Shown one piece after another: positions 11,464-20,599 of a stretch of 64,000 bases of DNA (position 1 is the first letter of the stretch; every line of letters begins with the position of its first letter). Where the stretch lies: NCBI GenBank assembly GCA_017743475.1, contig JAGHYV010000003.1, positions 1 through 64,000 on the forward strand, in the 5' to 3' direction. A model generated the notes under the pieces. It did no database searches. It saw nothing but the letters and a program-made list of their open reading frames with translations, and was not told the origin of the DNA. This DNA is from Roseiflexus sp. (GTDB lineage Bacteria; Chloroflexota; Chloroflexia; Chloroflexales; Roseiflexaceae). The translations under genes were made by a program, and so were the position numbers.

Positions 11464-11518
11464 GGGCGCAGCAGTCGTCCCCGGTCGTCAGCATCTTGAT
11501 TGGGCGACTGCTGCGCCC
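11464..11518 (-). promoter_or_regulatory. long hairpin in the ilvN-ilvC intergenic leader
   Basis: arms GGGCGCAGCAGTCGTCC (11464-11480) and GGGCGACTGCTGCGCCC (11502-11518), 17 bp with one non-Watson-Crick position, 21-nt loop. Confidence 0.6.
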
Positions 11519-11529
11519 TATCACTCTGC

Positions 11530-12072
11530 CTAATTCATCACCGGTACGCGCTCGGCATGTCCGTTGGCGTTCTCGACGTACTCTTCCGCGTTATGCCCGC
11601 GTGCACCGCGCACCATCGCGATTCGCCCCGTGCGCATCATTTCTTTAATGCCGTAGGGACGGATCACATCGACAAAGTTTTGCACCTTGGCTGGTGACCC
11701 AGTCATTTCGATCACCATGGTATTGGCGCCGACATCGACGATCTTGGCATCGAACACTTCGGTGAGGGCAACGATCTCTGGGCGTTTTGATGGCGGCGCA
11801 TGCAGTTTCATTAGCGCCATTTCGCGTTCGACGATTGGATCATTAGTGACATCGCTCACCTTCAACACTTCAATCAGGCGGTAGAGTTGCTTGACCACCT
11901 GTTCGACATCCTCCCACTCCACAACGATTGTCATCCGGCTGACGCCAGGAGTTTCGCTATGACCGACAGCCAGGCTTTCGATGTTGTATCCGCGCCGTCG
12001 GATGAGCCCGACCACCCGACTCAGCACGCCGGGGCGGTCCTGCACGAGTGCGACGATAGTATGTTTTTTCAT
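11530..12072 (-). CDS. ilvN: acetolactate synthase small subunit (start at [10 protein letters not shown])
   Basis: ACT domain: [34 protein letters not shown]. Confidence 0.96.
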   Translation of the reverse strand: MKKHTIVALVQDRPGVLSRVVGLIRRRGYNIESLAVGHSETPGVSRMTIVVEWEDVEQVVKQLYRLIEVLKVSDVTNDPIVEREMALMKLHAPPSKRPEIVALTEVFDAKIVDVGANTMVIEMTGSPAKVQNFVDVIRPYGIKEMMRTGRIAMVRGARGHNAEEYVENANGHAERVPVMN

Positions 12073-12118
12073 AATCGTTCCTTTGTTGCGTTTCAGCAAG
12101 ATGAGCTGTTCCGCCAGT

Positions 12119-13864
12119 CTATGATCGATGCGGCGACTCCAGGATCATTTCGCTGATGCTCTTGTTCTGCGGCACCATCGGGAACACATTGACTTCACGC
12201 TCGACGCGGAAGTCGATCAGCACCGGTCCATCGGTAGCATACGCTTCTTCGATGGCTGCCTCGACCTGACTGGTGTGCTCGACGGTGATCCCCTTCCAAT
12301 AGTACGCCTCCGCCAGTTTTGCGAAGTCGGGACCAGAGAGGGGCGTGCCACTGTAGCGCTTGTTCTCGAACAGTTCCTGCCACTGGCGCACCATGCCCAG
12401 GTAGCCGTTGTTGATAACTGCGATCTTGATATTCTTGATCCCTTCCTGCACGATGGTCGCCATCTCCTGATTGGTCATCTGGAAGCCGCCATCGCCGCAG
12501 ATCACCCAGACTGTATCATTCGGATGGGCAATTGCAACGCCGAGCGCTGCTGGCACGGCAAAGCCCATAGTTCCTGCGCCACCGGAGGTGATATGGGTGC
12601 GCGGGCGGTACCAGTCGATCAGCTGCGCAGCCCACATCTGATGCTGACCGACATCGGTGACGACGCGGTAGTTGCCGCGACTGTTGAGCGCCTTTGTCAG
12701 AGCTGCATACACATCGTGCGGCGGCAGACTCATGTTCTCAGTGTCAGCGCGGTTGAGATATTGCTGCTTCGGTTGGTGCTTCGCCTGCATTTCGCGAATA
12801 TGCTCCATCCAGTCGGAAGCATGCCCATGCAGTTCGGCAAACGCCTCGTTATCAGGCGGGAACTCATTGAGAAATGCCTGCAACGCCAGGCGTGCATCGG
12901 CAACGATTGGCACGGTGACTTTGACGTTCTTGCCGATTTCTGAGGGATCGATATCAACGTGGATGACTTTCGCGTTAGGGGCGAAGGTGCTCGCCTTGCC
13001 GGTCACCCGGTCATCGAAACGCCCGCCAATGTTGAACAGCACATCGCACTCCTGAATAGCGCGATTGACGTGCACCCAGCCATGCATGCCCGGCATCCCA
13101 ATGCTGAGCGGATGGTCTTCGGGGAAGGCGCCAATCCCGTGGAGAGTGGTGATCACCGGGATGCGGGTGCGCTCGGCGAAGGCGCGCAGTTCCTCGACAG
13201 CGCCAGACATGATGATCCCGTGACCAGCAATGATCAGCGGTTTCTTCGCGCTCAGGATCAGTTTGATCGCTTCGCGCACTTGCTTGAGATTGGGGCGATA
13301 GTTCGGCTTATAGCCAGGGAGATCAAGTTTGATATTCCAGTCGGGGACGATTGTGGCCTGCTGGGCGTCCTTGGTCACATCGATCAACACCGGACCGGGG
13401 CGCCCGGTAGTAGCGATATAGATCGCTTCTTCGAACACGTAGGGCAGGTCTTCCGCGCGTTTCACCAGATAATTGTGCTTGGTGATCGGCATGGTAATGC
13501 CGGTAATGTCGGTCTCCTGAAAGGCGTCCTTACCAAGCACATGCGACGCGACCTGTCCGGTAATCGCCAGAAGTGGCACACTGTCCATCATTGCGTCGGC
13601 GATGGGCGTCACCAGATTGGTAGCGCCGGGTCCGCTGGTGCCGATACACACGCCTAGCCGACCAGTAGCGCGCGCATACCCTTCGGCAGCGTGTCCCGCA
13701 CCCTGTTCGTGGCGACAGAGCACGTGGCGCAGTTTATCACGGTACTCCCACATCGCATGGTAGAATGGCATGATCGCGCCACCGGGGATGCCGAACATCA
13801 CTTCAACCCCGTTGCGGATCAGTGCCTCACACATCACCTGAGCGCCGGTGCGCTTTTCGGACAT
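12119..13864 (-). CDS. ilvB: acetolactate synthase large subunit
   Basis: TPP enzyme: FGIPGGAIMPFYHAM, RHEQGAGHAAEGYARATGRLGVCIGTSGPGATNLVTPIADA, GDGGFQMTNQEMATIVQ. Confidence 0.97.
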   Translation of the reverse strand: MSEKRTGAQVMCEALIRNGVEVMFGIPGGAIMPFYHAMWEYRDKLRHVLCRHEQGAGHAAEGYARATGRLGVCIGTSGPGATNLVTPIADAMMDSVPLLAITGQVASHVLGKDAFQETDITGITMPITKHNYLVKRAEDLPYVFEEAIYIATTGRPGPVLIDVTKDAQQATIVPDWNIKLDLPGYKPNYRPNLKQVREAIKLILSAKKPLIIAGHGIIMSGAVEELRAFAERTRIPVITTLHGIGAFPEDHPLSIGMPGMHGWVHVNRAIQECDVLFNIGGRFDDRVTGKASTFAPNAKVIHVDIDPSEIGKNVKVTVPIVADARLALQAFLNEFPPDNEAFAELHGHASDWMEHIREMQAKHQPKQQYLNRADTENMSLPPHDVYAALTKALNSRGNYRVVTDVGQHQMWAAQLIDWYRPRTHITSGGAGTMGFAVPAALGVAIAHPNDTVWVICGDGGFQMTNQEMATIVQEGIKNIKIAVINNGYLGMVRQWQELFENKRYSGTPLSGPDFAKLAEAYYWKGITVEHTSQVEAAIEEAYATDGPVLIDFRVEREVNVFPMVPQNKSISEMILESPHRS

Positions 13865-14116
13865 CTGTTTCCTCCCTTTCTCTGAAATGATGACCCAGTC
13901 GTTTCAGATAGCGTTGCGTTGCTGCTCTGGTTTTTTGTCCGGCCAGCGCCTGATGTGCAACACACTCGCAAGCGCAGGCATCGCCGTCATCGGCGCCTGA
14001 TTGCGCATCAGTGGCGCATCAGCGACTTCTCTGTCGCTTACGGGGACTGGTCAGATTTCGACCGTGACCGGCAACGGGCGCGCGCGTCGTTGCAACGTCG
14101 TATGACCCCTAAACAA

Positions 14117-14146
14117 GAGCCCCTCCCGTGAGTTTGGGAGGGGCTC
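14117..14146 (-). terminator. intrinsic terminator of the ilv leader (attenuator arms 3:4)
   Basis: minus-strand GAGCCCCTCCC-AAACTCAC-GGGAGGGGCTC followed by TTGTTTAG; perfect 11-bp stem, 8-nt loop. Confidence 0.85.
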
Positions 14147-14183
14147 GTTCGTGTCGTTGTATTGTGCATCTTGCCGCGTGCTA

Positions 14184-14193
14184 CCTCCCAAAC
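14184..14193 (-). promoter_or_regulatory. antiterminator arm (region 2) of the ilv attenuator
   Basis: minus-strand GTTTGGGAGG starts 2 nt after the leader stop codon and is exactly complementary to CCTCCCAAAC in the terminator 5' arm/loop (14132-14141). Confidence 0.75.
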
Positions 14194-14195
14194 GC

Positions 14196-14267
14196 CTATA
14201 AGCCCGTGATAATAATCAGGGCTACAAGGATAAGGCTAAGGAGGAAGCTGGCGTTTTGTCGGTTCAT
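14196..14267 (-). CDS. putative branched-chain amino acid attenuator leader peptide MNRQNASFLLSLILVALIIITGL
   Basis: 24 codons (ATG at 14267-14265, TAG at 14198-14196); 6 Leu, 4 Ile, 1 Val of 23 residues; lies between promoter and terminator upstream of ilvB; no obvious Shine-Dalgarno. Confidence 0.75.
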   Translation of the reverse strand: MNRQNASFLLSLILVALIIITGL

Positions 14268-14301
14268 AGGGATTGCATTTGTTGCATTGGTACCGCTTGT
14301 G

Positions 14302-14331
14302 AGTATATCCGAAGAAGCGTGCATTTGTCAA
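14302..14331 (-). promoter_or_regulatory. sigma70-type promoter of the ilv operon
   Basis: minus strand TTGACA (14331-14326), 18-bp spacer, TATACT (14307-14302). Confidence 0.8.
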
Positions 14332-14399
14332 GTAGGGTTGAACGTTGGGATGCAGTCATTAATTGACAAGAAGTTGAGTGCTCCGCCCCAATCGCCTCT

Positions 14400-15720
14400 C
14401 ACCGCAACCATTTGTAATCTAATGATGAGCGCACGCCGAATGATCCAGCGACCGCACAGAGCGGTTCGTGCAGCAGATAACCGACCAGATGACGCGCCTG
14501 ATGCAGACCCTGAGCAACGGGGTGCGGGCCGAACCACGTCCTCTGCAGGAGATCGAAGCCTGGACTGTGCGCGTGCCTCACGATCCGGGCAAGAGAACAC
14601 TCTCGTGCCGCTTGCTGCATACCCGTTCCGCGCCTAATGCGCCTGCACTGTGGCTACACTGCGCGCTATATCCGCATGCGTCTGACCACTATTTGTGCTC
14701 GGGCGCGCGACGCTAGAGTGATCGCTCGCTTGCTGCCCGCGATGCGGGACGTATCATGCACCGCTGAATGCTTGGCTCCTGATTACGGCTGGCAGTTTCC
14801 ATCGCGGTCGGCACGAACTGCGTGCCCTGCTGGGCACCATCCAGGATGCGTTCGCTCAGGCGACAACGGTGCTCGAATGCCTCAGCCTTGTCCAGGTTTG
14901 TTCCGAAAGTGTGCGGGCCGTGACCAAGGATCTCAGTGCGGCGCTCGCCGACCACGAACGTGAACGCGGCGACCATGGCCCAAATCAGCGGAACTGCTCT
15001 CAGGGTGGAAGGAGATCGAGGTCAGCTGCGGGTCCACTACTCGAGCGCCTGTCCCGCGCTGGCGCCCGGCAATGCTTGCTGTTCAGGACGAGAACCAGCG
15101 CTCTCGCCCGGTGCTGACCAATGCCACAACTTCGGCTGATGGCTATGGGCGGAAGCATGTTAGCGTAGGATGACCGACCAGACCGAGATCGTCGTGCTGA
15201 TAGTGCGCACCGGACGTGGAACCTGGTCATGGAACACTTCCCGCATGCCTCCGTATCCTGGAGGTATCATGCCTGTCAGGACGTCTGGCAGGCAGCAGCG
15301 ACGATTGCTGGTGAAGCAAGCGATCTGCACACGCCGTGGGTGCACCAGCATCTTGATGCACCGTGGGATGGGCAGGTGACCGACGTGCTGGCAGCGCCAG
15401 CACTGTATTGCGTCAGGGGCGAAGGGAGGGGCGGATGCCCTGAGCTCTTTTACGACCTATCAGACCAACGAGACGTGGTTCACGCCCGTCTACAATGAGG
15501 GGCGAACGCCCTGAGCTCTTTTTACGATCCATCAGACGCCGATGGACAATCCCGCCTACCGCGCCCGCGGCTTGCCGATCAGCAATGGGACGGTCGAGGG
15601 CGCCTGCGAGCGACTGGTGAGTGCGCGGCTCACGCGTGCAGCCATGATCTGGGAATCAGGAAGGGACGGAAGCGGTGGCGGTAGTTCAGGCCTGGTGAAA
15701 GAGTGACTGGTGGGAAGTGT
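14400..15720 (+). pseudogene. degenerate ISKra4-type IS transposase remnant
   Basis: fragments in different frames: FAQATTVLECLSLVQVCSESVRAVTKDLSAALADHE; FHACQDVWQAAATIAGEASDLHTPWVHQHLDAPWDGQVTDVLAA; NPAYRARGLPISNGTVEGACERLVSARLTRAAMIWESGRDGSG*. Confidence 0.65.
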
Positions 15721-15979
15721 CCATGCGTTTACAGGTGTCACCTCAGCGTTCCTATCAACGGCAAGTCGAGTCGGCTGAGGCCTGACAATTCATGCTCGCA
15801 TCCAAAGACAGTAACGGCTCACATCTGGGTAGCACATGCGTGGAGGCGAGAGCGTCCCGCCATCGCCGCATCTGCGAGGGCAAGGTGCCCTTGATTCTAG
15901 GAGAAGTGTGAGCACTTACAAAAGACGAAAAGCGGCGCACTGCGCCGCCTCGTCCGATACGTCAGGAATATCCATTCAT

Positions 15980-17065
15980 CTAGGCGACTGCGCCTGCTTC
16001 CATTTCGGCAAGGTAACGACGACGCGGTTGCAGCGGTTTCCAGATCTTGCCATGTTTATCGACCGCGTACAACGTCTCGCCATACGCGCCAGACTCAATC
16101 AGTTTCCGCGCGACCATAAGCGCCAGCAGCGCATCTTCTGGACGCACTGGCGGTGGTCCGCCGCTTCGTACCGCTGCTGCAAAGGCGTCGAGTTCAGCGC
16201 GCAGCGGTTCTTTCTTGTTGACTTTGAAACGGATCATACGCCCTTCGGTGACACCCATCAGTGCTGCTTGTGGCCATTCCGCTCCGTATGGCGCCAGATC
16301 GTTCTCGTAGAGTGTCAGATCCTGGGTGATATAGTTTGCAACGAACATCCCACGCTCGCCAATGACCGAAAGTTCACGCACTTTGTTGGGCGACAGCCAG
16401 TTGATGTCCAGCATGCCGATAATGTCGTTCTCGAAACGCAGGACGGCTGAGAGCAGATCTTCATGCGCAGTGTGCAACCGGCGCCCAATCTCCGCGTGCA
16501 ACTTGATCACGATCGAGTCAGTCAGGTAGTGCATAACGTCGAGGTCGTGTGTCGCCAGGTCGATGACAACGCCAACATCCTTGATACGGCTGGGGAACGG
16601 ACCAATGCGTCGCGACGTAATCTGGTACACACGCCCCAATGCGCCATGTTCGAGTTGTCCTTTCAGGGCAATAATTGCCGGGTTGAATCGCTCGATATGG
16701 CCAACAGTGAGCAAGACGCCCATTTCATGCGCAAGTGTGATCAGTTCAGCACCCTGTTGAACGGTTGCTGCAATTGGTTTTTCGACCAGCGTTGCAATCC
16801 CTGCCCGCAACGTGTCGCGGGCCACTGCAAAGTGATGCTCAGTTGGCGTCGCAACCGATACCAGATCGAGTTGTTCGCGCTCGAGCATCTCGCGATAGTC
16901 GGTATAACCACGTACCCGGAAACGCTGAACCGATCGCGCGACGGCATTTGGATCGACATCGGCAATTGCGACCAGCTCGACATCGTCCATTTCAGAGTAG
17001 ACGCGAGCATGATTGAGACCCATGATCCCTGCGCCAATCAGTGCTGCTCGAAGTATGTCTGCCAT
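15980..17065 (-). CDS. Gfo/Idh/MocA-family oxidoreductase
   Basis: RAALIGAGIMGLNHARVYSEMDDVELVAIADVD, VATPTEHHFAVARDTLRAGIATLVEKPIA. Confidence 0.93.
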   Translation of the reverse strand: MADILRAALIGAGIMGLNHARVYSEMDDVELVAIADVDPNAVARSVQRFRVRGYTDYREMLEREQLDLVSVATPTEHHFAVARDTLRAGIATLVEKPIAATVQQGAELITLAHEMGVLLTVGHIERFNPAIIALKGQLEHGALGRVYQITSRRIGPFPSRIKDVGVVIDLATHDLDVMHYLTDSIVIKLHAEIGRRLHTAHEDLLSAVLRFENDIIGMLDINWLSPNKVRELSVIGERGMFVANYITQDLTLYENDLAPYGAEWPQAALMGVTEGRMIRFKVNKKEPLRAELDAFAAAVRSGGPPPVRPEDALLALMVARKLIESGAYGETLYAVDKHGKIWKPLQPRRRYLAEMEAGAVA

Positions 17066-17079
17066 AGCATCGCTCCCCG

Positions 17080-18567
17080 TCAGTAAGCTCCGCGACCGGT
17101 CAGCATCGCTGGTATCGTCTGGAAGAGTATTTGCAGATCCAACCAGATGGTGTGATTGCGGATGTAGTGCATATCAAGGCGCACCCGATCTTCGTAGGAG
17201 AGATCACTCCGACCGCTCACCTGCCACAGACCGGTCAATCCCGGCTTTACGGTCAAGAGGTTGTGTTGCCATTTACCGAACTTTTCCAGTTCCTGGCGTG
17301 TAATCATGCGTGGACCGATCAGGCTCATCTCACCGCGGAGTACGTTGACCAGTTGCGGCAGTTCGTCGAGACTGTACTTGCGCAGGAATGCGCCAATCCT
17401 GGTCACGCGCGGGTCATCCTTCAGTTTGCCGTGCTCCTCAAGTTCGCGTTTCTGTTCCGGAGTAAGCAACCGGTCGCCATCAACGTGCATGGTGCGCAGT
17501 TTGAAGGCATCGAATTCACGCCGTCCTTGACCTATCACCCGTCGCCGGTATATAACTGGACCGGGAGAGTCGCGCTTGATCAGGTATGCGACAACCAGGA
17601 AGAAGGGAAGCAGGATAATCAACGCGCTTGCCGCGATGACGTAATCGAGCACCGTCTTGGCCACCAGATTCATGCCAGTAATGCGGGTTTTGTTCAGCAC
17701 CAGCAGCGGTACGAACCCCTCTTCGCGCACCCGCACGCCGGTTGTCAGTAACTCGAACAAGCCCGATGCCAGGCGCACCTCAACATCCTGAAAGGTATCG
17801 AGCGTGCTGTAGAGGGAAAGCAACTGCTCACGCATCATAGCAGTATTAGCGACAATGACCGTATCAATGTCGTGGAGGCGGATCTGCAGTGCAAACGATG
17901 CTGACGTGCTCAACACTGGCACACCGGGAATTGGCTCGCTTCCCACAGGAAGGTAGTCATCGATGAACCCGATGATATGCGTGCCACTGACTTTTGCTGA
18001 TCGCAACTGCTCGGCAATTGCGATCCCTTCCGGGTTTGCGCCGATGATCAGAGTGCGATCCACAAACCGCCCGGCCTGGCGCTGCGCATAGACAAAACGG
18101 CGTACCATAAATCGTCCCATTATGCCGCAGGCAACCAGCAATCCCCATGACAGGAGCAGAAAGCCACGCGCAACGACAAACTCTGGGAACAGGAAACTGA
18201 CGACGATGACCAGTAACATTCCTGTTGTGACAGCATTGAACATGCGAGCGTACTCGGTTGAGCCGCCAAGCAGGTTGGTCGGGTTGTACAGCCCATAGAT
18301 GCGGAACAAAACGAGATACACCGGGGTCATTGCCAGCACGACGGCGGCGTAGAATTGCGGATTAACCCATCCTTCATTGAAGAATGGCAGTCCGCTCCAG
18401 AAACGCACTGCATACGCTATTGCGAAACTGGTCAACACGATCAGAATATCGTTGAGAACCAGCACGCTAAGCAGAAACCGTCGATCAACGCGACGGGTGC
18501 TGCTTCGTGGCTTTGTAGCGGTTGCAATCCCTTCGTAGATAGCCATCCGCGACTCTCCTGTGTACAT
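17080..18567 (-). CDS. exopolysaccharide polyprenyl glycosylphosphotransferase (WcaJ/WbaP-type)
   Basis: N-terminal TM region, CoA-binding-like domain, KRDSPGPVIYRRRVIGQGRREFDAFKLRTM, KPGLTGLWQVSGRSDLSYEDRVRLDMHYI. Confidence 0.95.
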   Translation of the reverse strand: MYTGESRMAIYEGIATATKPRSSTRRVDRRFLLSVLVLNDILIVLTSFAIAYAVRFWSGLPFFNEGWVNPQFYAAVVLAMTPVYLVLFRIYGLYNPTNLLGGSTEYARMFNAVTTGMLLVIVVSFLFPEFVVARGFLLLSWGLLVACGIMGRFMVRRFVYAQRQAGRFVDRTLIIGANPEGIAIAEQLRSAKVSGTHIIGFIDDYLPVGSEPIPGVPVLSTSASFALQIRLHDIDTVIVANTAMMREQLLSLYSTLDTFQDVEVRLASGLFELLTTGVRVREEGFVPLLVLNKTRITGMNLVAKTVLDYVIAASALIILLPFFLVVAYLIKRDSPGPVIYRRRVIGQGRREFDAFKLRTMHVDGDRLLTPEQKRELEEHGKLKDDPRVTRIGAFLRKYSLDELPQLVNVLRGEMSLIGPRMITRQELEKFGKWQHNLLTVKPGLTGLWQVSGRSDLSYEDRVRLDMHYIRNHTIWLDLQILFQTIPAMLTGRGAY

Positions 18568-18568
18568 T

Positions 18569-19927
18569 TCAGATGATGACTGCCTGCTGGAATTCCTCGT
18601 TCACAGGTATCGTCTGTTCGATGATCCTTGCCGCCCGTGCCGCATGAGCAACGGCGGCCTCACCGTTCGTCAGTTGCGGGTAAATCTGGCTGCTGTTCAC
18701 CAGGTATAGTCCGGCAATATCAGTCGTGAAGGGAGGAATATCGTCCGTACGACCAATTGGGTGGAGCGGTTCGACATACTTTTCGCGTCCGATCCGTATT
18801 GCTGCAATATCTTCACTCCGAAGATCGGGGAACATCTGCCGGAGATAGGCCAAGAACGAGCATTGCAACGCTTCATCGTTCATCTGAGCGAAGAGATTGT
18901 CGGGTGCGACATACTTTGGCAGATAGACCAGGTGATACCCATTGGTGAATTGCCGGTCGATCAGATTAGTGGTTTCGATGACGCCAGTGAACGGAATACG
19001 CTCATCGGTAATGTTGAGCGTGTAGTAAGGCGAGAGAGACCGACGCAGCACCAGGAGCAGGCAGACGATGCCAAGATAGTCTTCCAGCGCGCTCCAGCGC
19101 GCATTGACATCTGCTGCTTCAGGGGGGAGCAATCGCCGCGCAATTGGTGTTTGCAACGTGAGCACCGCGCCATTGCTGGCGATCTCGCCATTGCTCAACC
19201 GCAATCCACATACCTGTCCGTTGCTTATGCGCACCTGCTGTACCGCCACACCGGTGGTAATCCGCCCTCCCCGTGCGATAATCGCTCTCGCCAGCGCATC
19301 GATGAGCATTGCGTAACCGCCTGGAAGGAAGCACATCTTCTCGACTGCGCCGCCCTTCTCGCGGGTATCGGTCGTGCGTACCAGCCGCGACCAGATGTAG
19401 GTCGCCGGTACGTTGTCGAAGGCACCATCAAATTTCGCGCGCAGTAATGGTTTCCAGATATGCTCCACCGTTCGCCTTCCGCTCAGGTTTGTGAGCCATT
19501 CGACCACCGGGATCTGCTCCAGGGCGCGCCAGTCCTTCACCTGGCGTGCACGCAGGATGGTAAGCCCCAGACGGAAACGGTCAATTGGCGATAACGGCGG
19601 GAAACGCAGGAAATCGAGCGCGGTTGACATCGAGTAGAGTTTACCGTTGTGGTAGAACCCCATCGACGTTGTGGACATGCGCAGTTTGCTGCGCAGCCCT
19701 AACTCCTCGAACAGGCGCATCAGCGTGCGGTCACTGCTCAGAATGGCGTGGTAGTAGCGATCTACTTCCAGACCATCCAATTCATCGAAACGGGTGCGCC
19801 CCATGAGACCACCCAGTTCGTGGCTCCGCTCCCAGATTCGCACGCCAATACCGCGTTTGATCAGGTCGTAGCCAAGAGCAAGCCCGAGGATGCCGCCGCC
19901 GACGATGTCGATAATGGGCATGATCAA
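18569..19927 (-). CDS. FAD-dependent oxidoreductase (protoporphyrinogen oxidase/amine oxidase-like)
   Basis: IDIVGGGILGLALGYDLIKRGIGVRIWERSHELGGLMGRT Rossmann fold; C-terminal AGLYLVNSSQIYPQLTNGEAAVAHA. Confidence 0.85.
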   Translation of the reverse strand: MIMPIIDIVGGGILGLALGYDLIKRGIGVRIWERSHELGGLMGRTRFDELDGLEVDRYYHAILSSDRTLMRLFEELGLRSKLRMSTTSMGFYHNGKLYSMSTALDFLRFPPLSPIDRFRLGLTILRARQVKDWRALEQIPVVEWLTNLSGRRTVEHIWKPLLRAKFDGAFDNVPATYIWSRLVRTTDTREKGGAVEKMCFLPGGYAMLIDALARAIIARGGRITTGVAVQQVRISNGQVCGLRLSNGEIASNGAVLTLQTPIARRLLPPEAADVNARWSALEDYLGIVCLLLVLRRSLSPYYTLNITDERIPFTGVIETTNLIDRQFTNGYHLVYLPKYVAPDNLFAQMNDEALQCSFLAYLRQMFPDLRSEDIAAIRIGREKYVEPLHPIGRTDDIPPFTTDIAGLYLVNSSQIYPQLTNGEAAVAHAARAARIIEQTIPVNEEFQQAVII

Positions 19928-20051
19928 GAACTCCTGTAACTGGAGATTGCCGCCATTGCAACCGTACTGTACCAGCCAGCTCTGAAATCAGAGTGAACGC
20001 AGGAAAGCCGTACATAAACTCTTTGTTAGCAGCATGCCGGTGCAAACAAGA

Positions 20052-20076
20052 ACTGGAGAGCGATATGCTCTCCAGT
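20052..20076 (-). terminator. intrinsic terminator between the EamA-like gene and the FAD oxidoreductase
   Basis: ACTGGAGAGC-GATAT-GCTCTCCAGT perfect 10-bp stem; minus strand continues TCTTGTTTGC. Confidence 0.7.
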
Positions 20077-20139
20077 CTGGTGTATCTGTGGAGCAGGGAC
20101 GGGGCACATGAATATGGCTCAGGATGCCTGCACGTCGCT

Positions 20140-20517
20140 TCAACTCCGCGCAACCAGCATAACGCCGATACAAATGATCACCAGCCCGATCCAGCGCATT
20201 GGTGGAACTGATTCATTGAGCAGCAGCCACGACGCCAGCGTGATCAGGACGTAACTGAGGCTGGCGAAGGGATAGACATAACTCAGATCAGCGCGGTTGA
20301 GCGCCAGCAGCCAGAAGAACACGCCGCCAAAGTAGATCGCCAGACCAACGATAATATAGGGCGAAAGGATGATCCGCATGATCAGTGATGGAATCGCGGC
20401 GACGCTGATGTCCAGCGTTCCCAGTTGAGACATGCCGACCTTCAACAGCAGTTGACCGGCGACGCCGGTGACAGTCGGGATCAGGATCAGTATCAGGGTT
20501 AGCATCATGGGGGTCAT
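20140..20517 (-). CDS. EamA/SMR-like small membrane transporter (possible undecaprenyl-sugar flippase subunit); start uncertain
   Basis: four TM helices; GQLLLKVGMSQLG, RADLSYVYPFASLSYVLITLASWLLLNE. Confidence 0.75.
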   Translation of the reverse strand: MTPMMLTLILILIPTVTGVAGQLLLKVGMSQLGTLDISVAAIPSLIMRIILSPYIIVGLAIYFGGVFFWLLALNRADLSYVYPFASLSYVLITLASWLLLNESVPPMRWIGLVIICIGVMLVARS

Positions 20518-20599
20518 CGGTGATCCTTTCGAGGCGCTCTGTTCACGCCGATGAGCCTGTATTTTCGTTGCTTGCATAGTGCTTTCTTTCCTGGGCAAT

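Noticed and set aside
12128-12943. 271-aa plus-strand ORF opposite ilvB (also 12959-13657)
   Set aside because: Antisense of a well-supported ilvB frame; no recognisable motifs.
14281-14310. TTGGTACCGCTT on the plus strand resembles part of the T-box core (GGTGGNACCGCG) near ilvB
   Set aside because: Wrong strand relative to ilvB, lacks the full AGGGTGG core, and the minus strand already has a coherent leader-peptide attenuator.
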